Positions 16,730 to 25,943 of a DNA stretch of 64,000 nucleotides are shown here, piece by piece. Origin of the DNA: Pedobacter boryungensis. Its GTDB lineage: Bacteria; Bacteroidota; Bacteroidia; Sphingobacteriales; Sphingobacteriaceae. The notes under the pieces are model-generated. The model did not search any database and had not been told where the DNA came from. It worked only from the letters and a program-made list of their open reading frames with translations. The DNA is taken from positions 124,001 to 188,000 of the forward strand of contig NZ_JABMKV010000002.1 of NCBI RefSeq assembly GCF_013204825.1, written 5' to 3'. Each line of letters starts with the position of its first letter. Within the stretch, counting starts at the first letter, position 1. The position numbers were made by a program, and so were the translations under genes.

Positions 16730-17800
16730 TTACTTTTGTATTGTACTTATATTTTCTATAATAGCTGTTAATTCTGCTATTTTAGCTTCTAAATCTCTAA
16801 TCCGTTTGTCAACTTCTGGAAGTTTTTTAAATATTACTGTAGAGCGCATCCATTCTTTTAGCGGCTGCGCCGGACTGCCATGCCATTGTTTGTTTTCTTC
16901 TGTATTAAAATTTATTCCAGCTTGAGCGCCAATTTGTGTTCCTTTACCTAAATTCAAATGTCCGGCAATCCCTACTTGTCCGCCAATTACAGAATTCTCA
17001 CCTAATTTGGTGCTTCCAGAAATTCCGCTTTGAGCAGCAACTACAGCATGAGCACCAACATCTACATTGTGTGCAATTTGAATTAGGTTATCTAATTTTG
17101 CTCCTTTACGGATAAAAGTAGAACCCATTGTTGCCCTATCGATAGTTGTATTAGCGCCTATTTCTACATCATCCTCTATAATAACGTTGCCAATTTGTGC
17201 AATCTTATTATAGGTTCCATCTGCTTGTGGCGCAAAACCAAATCCGTCACTTCCAATTACAGCATTAGAGTGAATGGTTACTCTATTTCCTAATTTAGTG
17301 CGATTATATATTTTAACTCCTGGATAAATTGTACAATCACTGCCAATTTTAGAATCCGATCCGATATAGATTTGAGTATATATTCTGCAATTATCACCTA
17401 TCTCTACATTCTCTTCAATGGAACAAAAGGCCCCAATAAAAACATTTTTACCAATTTTTGCTGTCGGATGAATAAAACATGGTTCCGTTATACCTGTTTG
17501 TGTTTTATCCTGATTAAGAGCTTCGTTATATTTTTCTAACAGCACAGAAAATGCGCTATATGGATCTTTTACCTTTATTAAGGTGCAATTTACAGGTTGC
17601 GATGGTACAAAGTCTGTTGATACAATAACCACAGAGGCTTTTGTTGTGTACAAATAGCTTTCGTACTTAGGGTTTGATAAAAAGCATAACGAACCAATAC
17701 TGCCGTCTTCTATTTTAGAAAGCTCTCCAACTTTTACAGTTGCATCTCCCTCTATGGCGCCATCTAAAAATTCGCTTATCTGCTTGGCAGTAAATTGCAT
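16730..17800 (-). CDS. lpxD: UDP-3-O-acylglucosamine N-acyltransferase
   Basis: The 356-residue protein has the LpxD N-domain (about 1-100), a hexapeptide-repeat beta-helix (about 105-310) and a C-terminal helix. IQIAHNVDVGAHAVVAAQSG holds the catalytic His, and SDGFGFAP is the conserved loop before it. It adds the second acyl chain to UDP-GlcN after LpxC. It is first in the operon lpxD-lpxC/fabZ-lpxA-ABC. A full promoter (TTG, 19 nt, TAACTTTG) ends 4 nt before the ATG, so the mRNA is probably leaderless. Confidence 0.96.
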   Translation of the reverse strand: MQFTAKQISEFLDGAIEGDATVKVGELSKIEDGSIGSLCFLSNPKYESYLYTTKASVVIVSTDFVPSQPVNCTLIKVKDPYSAFSVLLEKYNEALNQDKTQTGITEPCFIHPTAKIGKNVFIGAFCSIEENVEIGDNCRIYTQIYIGSDSKIGSDCTIYPGVKIYNRTKLGNRVTIHSNAVIGSDGFGFAPQADGTYNKIAQIGNVIIEDDVEIGANTTIDRATMGSTFIRKGAKLDNLIQIAHNVDVGAHAVVAAQSGISGSTKLGENSVIGGQVGIAGHLNLGKGTQIGAQAGINFNTEENKQWHGSPAQPLKEWMRSTVIFKKLPEVDKRIRDLEAKIAELTAIIENISTIQK

Positions 17801-17804
17801 GTTA

Positions 17805-17834
17805 CAAAGTTAAATGTTAAATTGATATGAACAA
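17805..17834 (-). promoter_or_regulatory. lpxD operon promoter
   Basis: On the minus strand TTTG is followed by 19 nt and TAACTTTG (17805-17812). The box ends 4 nt before the lpxD ATG at 17800, so transcription should begin at or next to the start codon. Confidence 0.7.
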
Positions 17835-17914
17835 ATAAACAACACTTGTTAATCTTACATTACAAGGATAAGACACGAAACGTTGCAAAAAGTAAAATAT
17901 TTTGTTAAAAAATG

Positions 17915-19138
17915 CTAAATGTCTCTTGTATAACAAAGAATGTGTTTTTTCACCGTTTTGTCTAAAGATTCTAAGTTAGATAAATCTGATGCTTTTGCAA
18001 TATCTACCAACTCATTATTCTTCATTAAAATATTAATATTACTATTCCCTGCATTATATGCTCTATTTCTAATGGTATCAGTAAAAACAAAATAAGCTAC
18101 ATCGTCTTCTTGTAAGTTTAGGGCAACAGCTGTCTGATTTGCTAATCGCTCTATTCTTTCTGCCGATGGAGGCACATTTGTGATTTCTACTTTGTATAAT
18201 TTACGGGAGTTTAACATCTGACAAAGTTTTGCTAAAATAGGATCTTGATGGTTCTCCCAAACCTTAATTGCGGCGTAAATATCTTGATCATCCAATTTTG
18301 AAAATTGAAGCAAATGATTATCGTCTTCGAAAAAGTTATGCTCAGTAACATCATTTTGCAAGAAATGCTGCAATGCAGGCGTAGCAAATAATTTGGCTCC
18401 ACCAGAAGCTAATTCTTTCGCCCTTTCTAAAATTTTAACGAGTAATTGTTCGGCCGCTATAACTGTTTTATGCAAATAAACCTGCCAATACATTAATCTG
18501 CGAGCAATTAAAAATTTCTCAATAGAATAAATGCCTTTTTCTTCTATCACTAATTGGTCATCAACAATATTGAACATTTTAATAATTCTATCAAAGCTAA
18601 TTACCCCTTCGCTCACACCCGTAAAAAAGCTATCTCGATTTAGGTAATCCATTCTATCTAAATCAAGTTGGCCAGAAATTAACTGACAAAAGAAGTTGCG
18701 GTGGTAATGGCCTTTAAAAATAGTAATCGCAGGTGTTAATCTACCATCAAATTCATCATTTAGCTGATCCATCATGAGCATAGAAATGTCCTCATGCTTG
18801 ATTCCGTTGACTAGCGTATGCTCCAATGCATGAGAAAAAGGTCCATGACCAATATCGTGTAGTAAAATTGCAATGGTTGCAGCTTCTTCTTCTTCCGCAC
18901 TTATTTCATGTCCCTTGTTTCTTAACACCTCAAGCGCCAAACTCATTAAATGCATGGCACCAATAGCGTGATGAAAACGAGTATGTAATGCCCCAGGATA
19001 TACCAAGTGCGTCATTCCTAATTGTTTGATATATCTTAAACGCTGAAAATATGGATGCGAAATTAGATCATAAACTAAGGCTGAAGGAATACTGATGAAC
19101 CCATAAACCGGGTCATTTATTATTTTCTTTTTGTTCAA
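17915..19138 (-). CDS. HD-domain phosphohydrolase (dGTPase-like)
   Basis: The 407-residue protein has the HD superfamily signature: RFHHAIGAMHL (first His), LLHDIGHGPFSHALEH (HD pair and further ligands) and LDLDRMDYLNRD (last Asp). This arrangement is that of the SAMHD1/YwfO-like dNTP triphosphohydrolases; nucleotide specificity cannot be read. The start is TTG at 19138: the codon before it is GAG, preceded by an in-frame TGA, and no ATG occurs before the conserved NDPVYGFI. It diverges from porX across 101 bases. Confidence 0.85.
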   Translation of the reverse strand: MNKKKIINDPVYGFISIPSALVYDLISHPYFQRLRYIKQLGMTHLVYPGALHTRFHHAIGAMHLMSLALEVLRNKGHEISAEEEEAATIAILLHDIGHGPFSHALEHTLVNGIKHEDISMLMMDQLNDEFDGRLTPAITIFKGHYHRNFFCQLISGQLDLDRMDYLNRDSFFTGVSEGVISFDRIIKMFNIVDDQLVIEEKGIYSIEKFLIARRLMYWQVYLHKTVIAAEQLLVKILERAKELASGGAKLFATPALQHFLQNDVTEHNFFEDDNHLLQFSKLDDQDIYAAIKVWENHQDPILAKLCQMLNSRKLYKVEITNVPPSAERIERLANQTAVALNLQEDDVAYFVFTDTIRNRAYNAGNSNINILMKNNELVDIAKASDLSNLESLDKTVKKHILCYTRDI

Positions 19139-19239
19139 CTCTCAAAAATAAATTATACGGTACAAAAATTGCTATTTTTATCGATAGTAAAAAAAGCATA
19201 CGCTTTTAAAACCTTTAATTTACATAAAAAGTATATATA

Positions 19240-20793
19240 ATGCAGGAAACCAAAATTTTGTGGGCTGATGATGAGATTAACTTACTAAAACCACATATTT
19301 TATTGTTAAACGAAAAAGGATATCATGTTACAACTTTTACTAATGGCAATGATGCTTTAGAAGCTTTTGGTAAAGAGCATTTTGATCTAGTTTTTTTAGA
19401 TGAAAACATGCCTGGTTTAAGTGGACTGGAAACACTTTCTGCAATCAAAAATATTCGTTCTGATGTGCCTGTTGTGCTAATTACAAAAAGTGAAGAAGAA
19501 AATCTGATGGAAGACGCCATCGGTTCTAAAATAGATGATTATCTCATTAAACCTGTTAATCCTAAGCAAGTACTATTAACTATAAAGAAAATTATAGACA
19601 ATAAGCGTTTGGTAAGCGAAAGAACTTCCTCTGCCTATCAACAAGATTTTAGGCGTTTAGGAATGACTTTAAACGACAAATTGAGTTATGAAGAATGGGT
19701 TGATGTTTATAAAAAACTTGTATTCTGGGAGCTAGAACTGGAAAAATTGGACGACCCTCAAATGCATGAAATTCTAACGATGCAAAAATCGGAAGCAAAT
19801 ACCCAGTTTTCGAGATTTATTGAAGATCATTATTTGAGTTGGGTAAATGGAAAAGGAGAGCCGCCATTATTATCAAACGAGCTGTTAAAGAAGAAAGCTT
19901 TTCCTTTAATTAATTCTAATACCCCAGTATTTTTTATTCTGATCGATAATTTACGTTACGATCAGTGGAAAATTATCAATCCTTTAATTACAGAATATTT
20001 CCGTTTAGATGAAGAAGATACCTATTCGAGTATCTTACCAACCGCAACTCAATATGCTCGTAATGCTATTTTTTCAGGCTTGATGCCTTTAGAAATGGAA
20101 AAACGTTTTCCTTCCTTATGGCAAAATGACGATGATGAGGGCGGAAAAAATCTACACGAAGAAACTTTTTTAGGCGAACAAATCAAACGTAGTTTGCGTA
20201 AAGATTGCAAATTCAGTTACCATAAAATTTTAACTTTTGATCAGGGTAAAGAGTTAACAGAAAAAGTAAATAATTTAATGGAAAACGAGTTTAATGCTAT
20301 CGTATACAATTTTGTAGATATGCTTTCTCATGCTCGTACAGATATGCAAATGATTCGTGAGTTGGCAAATGACGATGCCGCTTATCGTTCGTTAACTTTA
20401 TCGTGGTTTGAACACTCGCCTTTATTAGATTTGTTAAAGAAGATTTCACAAAAAAGAGTAAAACTCATTATTACAACAGACCATGGTACAATTAGAGTTA
20501 AACACCCTAGTAAGGTAATTGGTGATAGAAATACAAATACAAATTTGCGTTATAAACAAGGCCGTAATTTAAATTACAACCCAAAAGAGGTTTTTTTAAT
20601 TAGAAATCCGCATGAAGCGCAATTACCTAAAATAAATATTAGTTCTAATTACATATTTGCAAAAGAAGATCAATATTTCGTTTACCAGAACAATTATAAC
20701 CAGTTTGTGAATTATTATAATGAAACTTTTCAGCATGGCGGAATTTCGTTAGAAGAAATGATTATCCCAGTGGTTACTTATAGTTCTAAATAG
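19240..20793 (+). CDS. porX: PorX-type response regulator with PglZ phosphatase domain
   Basis: Residues 1-120 are a receiver domain: acidic pair Asp10-Asp11, phosphoacceptor Asp54 in LVFLDENMPG and Lys in LITKSEEE. Residues about 200-517 are a PglZ/alkaline-phosphatase fold, with metal motifs in LIDNLRYDQW, YNFVDMLSHAR and ITTDHGTIRV and a late FQHGGIS. This architecture is PorX, which in Porphyromonas works with the kinase PorY and a sigma factor to control type IX secretion, and hydrolyses oligonucleotides. No kinase or type IX gene is adjacent here. It lies next to tsaE, a frequent neighbour in this phylum. Confidence 0.92.
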   Translation: MQETKILWADDEINLLKPHILLLNEKGYHVTTFTNGNDALEAFGKEHFDLVFLDENMPGLSGLETLSAIKNIRSDVPVVLITKSEEENLMEDAIGSKIDDYLIKPVNPKQVLLTIKKIIDNKRLVSERTSSAYQQDFRRLGMTLNDKLSYEEWVDVYKKLVFWELELEKLDDPQMHEILTMQKSEANTQFSRFIEDHYLSWVNGKGEPPLLSNELLKKKAFPLINSNTPVFFILIDNLRYDQWKIINPLITEYFRLDEEDTYSSILPTATQYARNAIFSGLMPLEMEKRFPSLWQNDDDEGGKNLHEETFLGEQIKRSLRKDCKFSYHKILTFDQGKELTEKVNNLMENEFNAIVYNFVDMLSHARTDMQMIRELANDDAAYRSLTLSWFEHSPLLDLLKKISQKRVKLIITTDHGTIRVKHPSKVIGDRNTNTNLRYKQGRNLNYNPKEVFLIRNPHEAQLPKINISSNYIFAKEDQYFVYQNNYNQFVNYYNETFQHGGISLEEMIIPVVTYSSK

Positions 20794-20803
20794 AATAAAC
20801 ATA

Positions 20804-20862
20804 CCACCATAGTTTTCACATAAAGTAAACCTTCTAAAAGTGATTTATGTTTCTATGTGGTT
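20804..20862. repeat. Imperfect inverted repeat between porX and tsaE
   Basis: CCACCATAG near 20804 pairs, with one bulge, with CTATGTGG at 20853-20860, and inner ATAAA/TTTAT arms extend it (CATAAA 20819-20824, TTTATG 20844-20849). The CTATGTGGTT end resembles dispersed repeats I associate with this phylum. It may also terminate porX. Confidence 0.4.
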
Positions 20863-20868
20863 AGAATC

Positions 20869-20876
20869 TATCTTTG
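20869..20876 (+). promoter_or_regulatory. Candidate tsaE promoter box, 4 nt before ATG
   Basis: TATCTTTG matches TAnnTTTG and is followed by TAAC and the ATG at 20881. The -33 region lacks a clear TTG. A leaderless mRNA is predicted. Confidence 0.45.
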
Positions 20877-20880
20877 TAAC

Positions 20881-21306
20881 ATGAAATCCATTTCTATTAA
20901 TAGTGTAGCTGAATTACCTACAGTAGCTGAACAACTTTTAACTTTTGCCAATGGAGATAAATTTTTTGTTTTCGAAGGGGAAATGGCCGCCGGAAAAACA
21001 ACATTTATCAAATCATTTTGTGATGTTTTAGGAGTTGAAGACGTGGTAAGTAGCCCAACATTTTCAATTGTTAATGAATATGAAAGTGAAAAAGGCTTAG
21101 TTTATCATTTTGATTTTTATCGGATAAAAAACCTACAAGAGGCTTACGATATTGGCTATGAAGAATACTTTTATAGTGATAATTATTGTTTAGTTGAGTG
21201 GCCTCAAAAAATTGAAGAATTATTACCAGAGCTTTATATAAAAGTAGAAATCAAAATATCTGGAGAAACTCAACGTACTTTTAATTTTAGTAGGATTTCA
21301 AATTAA
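20881..21306 (+). CDS. tsaE: tRNA threonylcarbamoyladenosine biosynthesis ATPase TsaE
   Basis: The 141-residue protein has the TsaE P-loop GEMAAGKTT (about 33-41), followed by VVSSPTFSIVNEY and YHFDFYRI, the latter giving the metal and substrate contacts. VEWPQKIEELLP is the C-terminal signature. TsaE drives the TsaB-TsaD complex that makes t6A at position 37 of ANN-decoding tRNAs. I chose ATG 20881 over GTG 20857 because homologues start here and the GTG overlaps the promoter box. Confidence 0.94.
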   Translation: MKSISINSVAELPTVAEQLLTFANGDKFFVFEGEMAAGKTTFIKSFCDVLGVEDVVSSPTFSIVNEYESEKGLVYHFDFYRIKNLQEAYDIGYEEYFYSDNYCLVEWPQKIEELLPELYIKVEIKISGETQRTFNFSRISN

Positions 21307-21373
21307 GATTTAATGTCGAGGTTTTCACAGATTTTCCGTATCTTCAAGCACCTAAAAACTACCACATTATAAC

Positions 21374-22600
21374 ATGGCTACAGGATTACGCGAAGGCATG
21401 GCCGCCATTGCTCAAAGAGGTTTAATGCAAACTCAAGAGTCGATGCTCGAAACCAATAAAAAGAGCAATAGTTTATATATCGGTATTCCAAAAGAGATTT
21501 CGTTTCAAGAATGTCGTATAGCACTTACACCATTATCCGTTGCCTTGTTAATTAACAATGGTCATCGAGTTGTTATAGAATCTGGAGCTGGAGTTGGCGC
21601 AAATTTTACCGATAAAGATTATAGTGAACAAGGCGCACAAATATCTTTCAGCAAAAAAGACGTGTACGCAGCAGATATCATTGTAAAAATTGCTCCGCCA
21701 ACTTTAGAAGAAATTGGATTGATGCACAAAGGCCAAACGCTGATGTCTGCTTTGCAAATTGGCACGCTTAAAGAGGCAAATCTAAAAGCCATCCTTCATA
21801 AAAAAATTAATGCTTTATGCTTTGAGAACTTACGTGATGAAGGAAATGTATTAAGCGTAGTACGTGCAATGGGCGAAATTGTTGGTGCCACTTCTATTTT
21901 TATTGCGGCCGAGTATTTAAGCAGTGCATTTGGCGGCAAAGGATTAATGTTAGGAGGATTTACAGGCGTACCACCAACTGAAATTGTAATTTTGGGCGCT
22001 GGCACTGTTGGCGAGTACGCTGCTCGTACAGCACTTTCCTTGGGTGCAGAAGTAAAAGTTTTCGATAGTTCAATATTTAGATTACGACGTTTACAAAATA
22101 ATTTAGGAAGCAGAGTTTTTACATCGGTAATGCAACCTATTGTGCTAGCAAAAGCCATTACAACTTGCGATGTGGTGATTGGCGCCATTCGTTCTGAACA
22201 TGGCCGCAGCCCTTGTTTAGTAATGGAAGAAACTGTTGCTAAAATGAAACCGCATTCTGTTGTTGTAGATGTAAGTATAGATCAAGGTGGTTGTTTCGAA
22301 ACATCCGAAGTAACTAATCACAAAGATCCTGTTTTCATTAAACATGATGTTATTCACTATTGTGTGCCAAATATCGCATCTAGAGTGCCGAGAACAGCTT
22401 CCTATGCTTTAACCAATATATTCGCCCCGATATTAGTTGATATTGGAGATATGGGTGGTTTAATGAATATGGTTTGGAATAGACCCGGCATCCGCGAAGC
22501 GCTATATTGCTACCAAGGCCATTTAACAAATAAAGATTTAGCGAACATGTATAATCTTCCTTTTAAGGATTTAGAATTACTTGTTGTTTCTAATCAATAA
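21374..22600 (+). CDS. ald: Alanine dehydrogenase
   Basis: The 408-residue protein starts with about 32 extra residues typical of the Bacteroidota form, then IGIPKEISFQECRIALTP, the conserved Ald/PNT N-domain motif. The NAD-binding loop is VILGAGTVGEYAA (about 203-215) and the SxSIDQGGCFETS-type region (VDVSIDQGGCFETS) is diagnostic for Ald rather than transhydrogenase. It interconverts L-alanine and pyruvate plus ammonia. The next gene, 5 nt downstream, is a D-Ala-D-Ala dipeptidase, which suggests recovery of alanine from cell-wall peptides. Confidence 0.92.
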   Translation: MATGLREGMAAIAQRGLMQTQESMLETNKKSNSLYIGIPKEISFQECRIALTPLSVALLINNGHRVVIESGAGVGANFTDKDYSEQGAQISFSKKDVYAADIIVKIAPPTLEEIGLMHKGQTLMSALQIGTLKEANLKAILHKKINALCFENLRDEGNVLSVVRAMGEIVGATSIFIAAEYLSSAFGGKGLMLGGFTGVPPTEIVILGAGTVGEYAARTALSLGAEVKVFDSSIFRLRRLQNNLGSRVFTSVMQPIVLAKAITTCDVVIGAIRSEHGRSPCLVMEETVAKMKPHSVVVDVSIDQGGCFETSEVTNHKDPVFIKHDVIHYCVPNIASRVPRTASYALTNIFAPILVDIGDMGGLMNMVWNRPGIREALYCYQGHLTNKDLANMYNLPFKDLELLVVSNQ

Positions 22601-22605
22601 TAGCC

Positions 22606-23289
22606 ATGAAAAACTTTTTACTTCTTTTTTTATTAGGGATTTGCCTTAATTCTTGCGCACAAAAAAATGCGCAAAATCCCTATGGGTTAAAAATCATAGA
22701 TGATTTGAAAACCTATGCAGCAAACAATAAAGTAAATCCAAATAATGAGCTGGTAGAAATTAAAAAGGCTATTCCATCAGTTGTTTTAGATATTCGTTAT
22801 GCAACCAAAAACAATTTTATGCATCAAGTCATGTATAAACAAGCTCGTGCTTTCGCGAGAAAACCTGTTGTAGAACATTTAAAGAAAATTCAAGCTATCT
22901 TAAATAAAAAAGGATACGGATTAAAAATTTTTGATGCCTATCGTCCATACGCGATTACTGTTTCTTTTTACCAAAAAGCTAGTGATAAAAACTTTGTAGC
23001 GAACCCAGCAAAAGGCTCTAAACACAATCGTGGTTGTGCTGTAGATTTAACTATTATTGATCTTAAAACAGGTAAAGACGTACCTATGCCAACACCTTAT
23101 GATAGTTTTGCTCCAGAAGCAGCACCACATTTTGTAAATCTCCCCTCAGAAATTATAAAAAACAGAGATTTCTTAATTAACACTATGCAAGCAAATGGGT
23201 TTAAAGTCATTTACAACGAATGGTGGCATTTTGATTTTAATGGCTGGCAGAATTACGACTTAATGGATATCCCATTTGAAAAACTGTAA
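22606..23289 (+). CDS. ddpX: D-alanyl-D-alanine dipeptidase lipoprotein (VanX/DdpX, M15D)
   Basis: A lipobox (GICLNSC, Cys17) anchors this 227-residue protein. The M15D catalytic motifs are present: FDAYRPYA (Arg stabilising the transition state), SKHNRGCAVDLTI (zinc His and Asp) and NEWWHFDF (Glu base and zinc His). It cleaves free D-Ala-D-Ala outside the cytoplasm. There is no vanH/vanA pair nearby, so this is a recycling enzyme and not a vancomycin cassette. It is the second gene of a probable ald operon. Confidence 0.92.
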   Translation: MKNFLLLFLLGICLNSCAQKNAQNPYGLKIIDDLKTYAANNKVNPNNELVEIKKAIPSVVLDIRYATKNNFMHQVMYKQARAFARKPVVEHLKKIQAILNKKGYGLKIFDAYRPYAITVSFYQKASDKNFVANPAKGSKHNRGCAVDLTIIDLKTGKDVPMPTPYDSFAPEAAPHFVNLPSEIIKNRDFLINTMQANGFKVIYNEWWHFDFNGWQNYDLMDIPFEKL

Positions 23290-23292
23290 TAG

Positions 23293-23823
23293 CTATTCTT
23301 TTTCTTTACTATGATGTTCTTTCCCATAACGACTAACTTTAACATCAGCCTTGCCTCCTTTAACCGTTACTTCAAAAAGATAATCGTAATCCTCATCAGT
23401 TAATTCTTTTACTGGTTTTTTTGCGCCAAATGCTTCAACTATTTCTAGTACCGTGTTAGAATGACCAACAATTAAAATATTTTTCCCTTTAGCATTTACT
23501 ATCAATTGTTTTGCTAATGCTTTTTGGTCTTCTGGATTATATGTTTTTACTGAGATCCCAATCTTATCTGCTAATGGAAATCCTGTTAGCTTAGTTCTTT
23601 TATAGTTTGTTGCAAAAACCGAATCGATTTTCTCTCCTTTAAGCTCTTTCATCAGTGCTTCTGCTCTTTCTTTGCCTTCGGGAGATAAATCTGGGTCTTT
23701 ATCTTTTGGATCGTCCGTTAATTTTTCAGCATGTCTAACCACCCAAACTTTTACAGTTTTTTGTGCGTTTAAATTCTGCTGCCCTAGCAAAATCATTAAA
23801 AGGATAAGAATAAAATTTTTCAT
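23293..23823 (-). CDS. Secreted histidine phosphatase (SixA/phosphoglycerate mutase-like)
   Basis: Residues 1-20 are a signal peptide (QNLNAQ). The 176-residue protein has VRHAEK (about 29-34) with the phospho-accepting His and VGHSNTV (about 118-124) with the second catalytic His. The protein is close in length to SixA, but export argues for a periplasmic phosphatase of unknown substrate. It starts 8 nt after the PLP-enzyme gene and is the last member of the operon from 28066. Confidence 0.85.
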   Translation of the reverse strand: MKNFILILLMILLGQQNLNAQKTVKVWVVRHAEKLTDDPKDKDPDLSPEGKERAEALMKELKGEKIDSVFATNYKRTKLTGFPLADKIGISVKTYNPEDQKALAKQLIVNAKGKNILIVGHSNTVLEIVEAFGAKKPVKELTDEDYDYLFEVTVKGGKADVKVSRYGKEHHSKEKE

Positions 23824-23831
23824 GGCATTGT

Positions 23832-24881
23832 TTATAAGGATGTTATTAATTCTTGGATATCAGCTTTGTTATGCCAACTGCTTAAAACTACTCTATTTAC
23901 TATTGGCCCATTTTTATCTGGATAAGGGAATGATGAAACCAACACATTTCGTTTTATCAGCTTTTCGCTAAGGTCTGCATTTTTACAGAAAAAAACAGGA
24001 AAACCAGGGAAAAAATGCCAATCGGGGTTGACTGCTAAAGTATTATTTAACAGCTCCATGTTTTCTTGCAATTTTTTCAATTCATTTTTATAAATCTCTT
24101 CGCCATGCATAAAGGCATACAAACCCGCAGCAGATGGAGGTGAGGCGCCTAAAAACTCATTGCTCTGCTTTAATTGCGTGATAATTTTTTCTGGCCCTAA
24201 AACTAATCCTGCATCTACGCCGAGCGCTTTTGCCATAGAGGCGATTAGTAGAACATCTATATTATCACATTTTGGAATTGTCGATAAAGCGCTCAAGCCT
24301 TTATTATTTATGCCAATTCCATGCGAATCATCCACTACTAAAACAACCTGCTTTTCTTTATTTATATTCTTGATGAAAGAGAAATCATAAATTTCTGGGA
24401 AAAGATTATTCATTGAGTTACTAATTAATACCCAATTTTTCTTTTCGCTTAAATTAATTTCATCAATAATATTTTTAGTCCATCTGCTAAAAGAGCCTTC
24501 AATTTTAGGATCTTTCTTTAACCACAATGCTGGATGTGTCGCCGGCGCATATCTTACCTCTCCAAAGATTGATAATTGCTTTATGCTAAGCTGTGCGGCT
24601 AAATATCCGCTAGAAACTATTAACGCTGATTCTGATCCAAACCTATTTGCTGCTTCTTTTTCGGCATCATTATAAATACCTAATTGAATATTATTATTTC
24701 GGCTAGTACCGTTATTTAATCCAAAAAGTTCAATTCCTTTTAAATACAGTTTTATAAAATCTGCATGCTGCGGAATACCTAGATATGCTGTGCCACCAAA
24801 ATAAAGATAGCTTTGTCCATTGATATTAATTTTTGATGATAATGGAACATTAAGATGATTAAAGCTATTTTCCTCTTGCAT
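23832..24881 (-). CDS. AONS/KBL-like PLP-dependent alpha-oxoamine synthase family enzyme
   Basis: The 349-residue protein follows the BioF/KBL fold: YLYFGGTAYLG start, VVDDSHGIGINN (Asp that contacts the pyridine nitrogen), and SMAKALGVDAG, where the Lys is the PLP Schiff base. At 349 residues it is about 40 shorter than BioF, lacking part of the usual N-terminus. No biotin gene adjoins it. Its start overlaps the GH18 stop by one base. Similar proteins neighbour peptidoglycan-peptide enzymes in this phylum, so a reaction on cell-wall amino acids is a fair guess. Confidence 0.78.
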   Translation of the reverse strand: MQEENSFNHLNVPLSSKININGQSYLYFGGTAYLGIPQHADFIKLYLKGIELFGLNNGTSRNNNIQLGIYNDAEKEAANRFGSESALIVSSGYLAAQLSIKQLSIFGEVRYAPATHPALWLKKDPKIEGSFSRWTKNIIDEINLSEKKNWVLISNSMNNLFPEIYDFSFIKNINKEKQVVLVVDDSHGIGINNKGLSALSTIPKCDNIDVLLIASMAKALGVDAGLVLGPEKIITQLKQSNEFLGASPPSAAGLYAFMHGEEIYKNELKKLQENMELLNNTLAVNPDWHFFPGFPVFFCKNADLSEKLIKRNVLVSSFPYPDKNGPIVNRVVLSSWHNKADIQELITSL

Positions 24882-25939
24882 TAATAAGTTCTTCCAAGTT
24901 GATCGTTTGCGGCCTTTATTAATGATTTATCATTGTTCGAGTCGTGAGAAAACTCCCAAAACATAATTCCATTGGTTCTTTCTTTTGCTTTTTGAGTTTT
25001 TGCTTTAATTAACGTTATTCCATTGTAACCATAGGTTTTGCCGTTAACGGTGGCAACATTTAAAGTTACATCAGCTCCAGAAGACTCAATATCCCTATAT
25101 CCAATAGAAGATCCAGAGGCATCTTTTCCATAAAGTGGCATTCCCAATATTGCTTTTTCTTTTGGCATTCCCTTGGTGGTTAGCCATATGTTTAAACTTG
25201 CATCAGTCATCTTCATAGAAGCATGATTTAAAGGCTCAGAACTATCATATCCCGCACCGTCATATTGCATGATGTTAAAAAAATCCACATAATTATATAC
25301 TTCAGATTGTATAGCATCTTTATTAGTAGAGGTATAAACTGCTGGGGTAATTGCTGCACTCAAAAATTTATTAATTTTATGTAGTTCGTCAGACAATTCT
25401 TTCATTAATAAGGTATAATCTGTATTTGGATTACCATTTTCTGTCCGTGGATATTCCCAATCCATATCTACTCCATCTAAGTTGTTGTTTTTAGCAAATG
25501 TTACTATGTTTTTTACAAAATTGGCTCGAGCTGTTTGAGATTTAGCTATCGAAGCAAACGTTGCTTCTGTTACGCCGGTTGTTATGCCTATAGAGATTCC
25601 AAATTTTACATTATTAGCTTTAGCCTTTTGTTGCACAGTTAAAAATCTTGTTTGTTGAGGTAATGCCATTAAAGAGCCGTCTGCGGATGCATTTGGGCTT
25701 AAAAACGCATAAAATAAGTGCGTAATCATTTTGTACTTTACGTCGGTAACAACATTTGGGTCTCTGTAACTAGGCATATAAGCAACTATTTTAAAACTAT
25801 TATCTGGTATATAAGGAGTCCCAGCAACCGGAGGAGTAACAGGAGTTGGTTCGCCTTGATCTGGTTTAACATCGCTTTTCTTACAGGCACTAATAGTTAA
25901 AATAAAAGATAAAGCAATTAGTAGATTTTTTAATTTCAT
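24881..25939 (-). CDS. Glycoside hydrolase family 18 lipoprotein
   Basis: The lipobox is TISAC (Cys19), followed by a Pro/Thr linker. The GH18 barrel starts at about residue 50 (KIVAYMPSY). The catalytic DxxDxDxE motif is LDGVDMDWEYP with Glu162 as acid. GLPL-type substrate motif (ILGMPLYGKD) and a final GIMFWEFSHD complete the pattern. It should cleave beta-1,4-GlcNAc linkages in chitin, peptidoglycan-like or glycoprotein glycans from the cell surface. It sits in the middle of a five-gene operon with PBP4 and an esterase. Confidence 0.9.
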   Translation of the reverse strand: MKLKNLLIALSFILTISACKKSDVKPDQGEPTPVTPPVAGTPYIPDNSFKIVAYMPSYRDPNVVTDVKYKMITHLFYAFLSPNASADGSLMALPQQTRFLTVQQKAKANNVKFGISIGITTGVTEATFASIAKSQTARANFVKNIVTFAKNNNLDGVDMDWEYPRTENGNPNTDYTLLMKELSDELHKINKFLSAAITPAVYTSTNKDAIQSEVYNYVDFFNIMQYDGAGYDSSEPLNHASMKMTDASLNIWLTTKGMPKEKAILGMPLYGKDASGSSIGYRDIESSGADVTLNVATVNGKTYGYNGITLIKAKTQKAKERTNGIMFWEFSHDSNNDKSLIKAANDQLGRTY

Positions 25940-25943
25940 AGCT

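Noticed and set aside
19240..20793. PglZ domain suggesting a BREX phage-defence system
   Set aside because: The domain is fused to a receiver domain in PorX architecture and no other BREX gene (BrxA, BrxB, BrxC, PglX, BrxL) is nearby.
22606..23289. VanX-like enzyme as part of vancomycin resistance
   Set aside because: No vanH, vanA/B/D ligase or vanRS pair is present; neighbours are ald and envelope genes.
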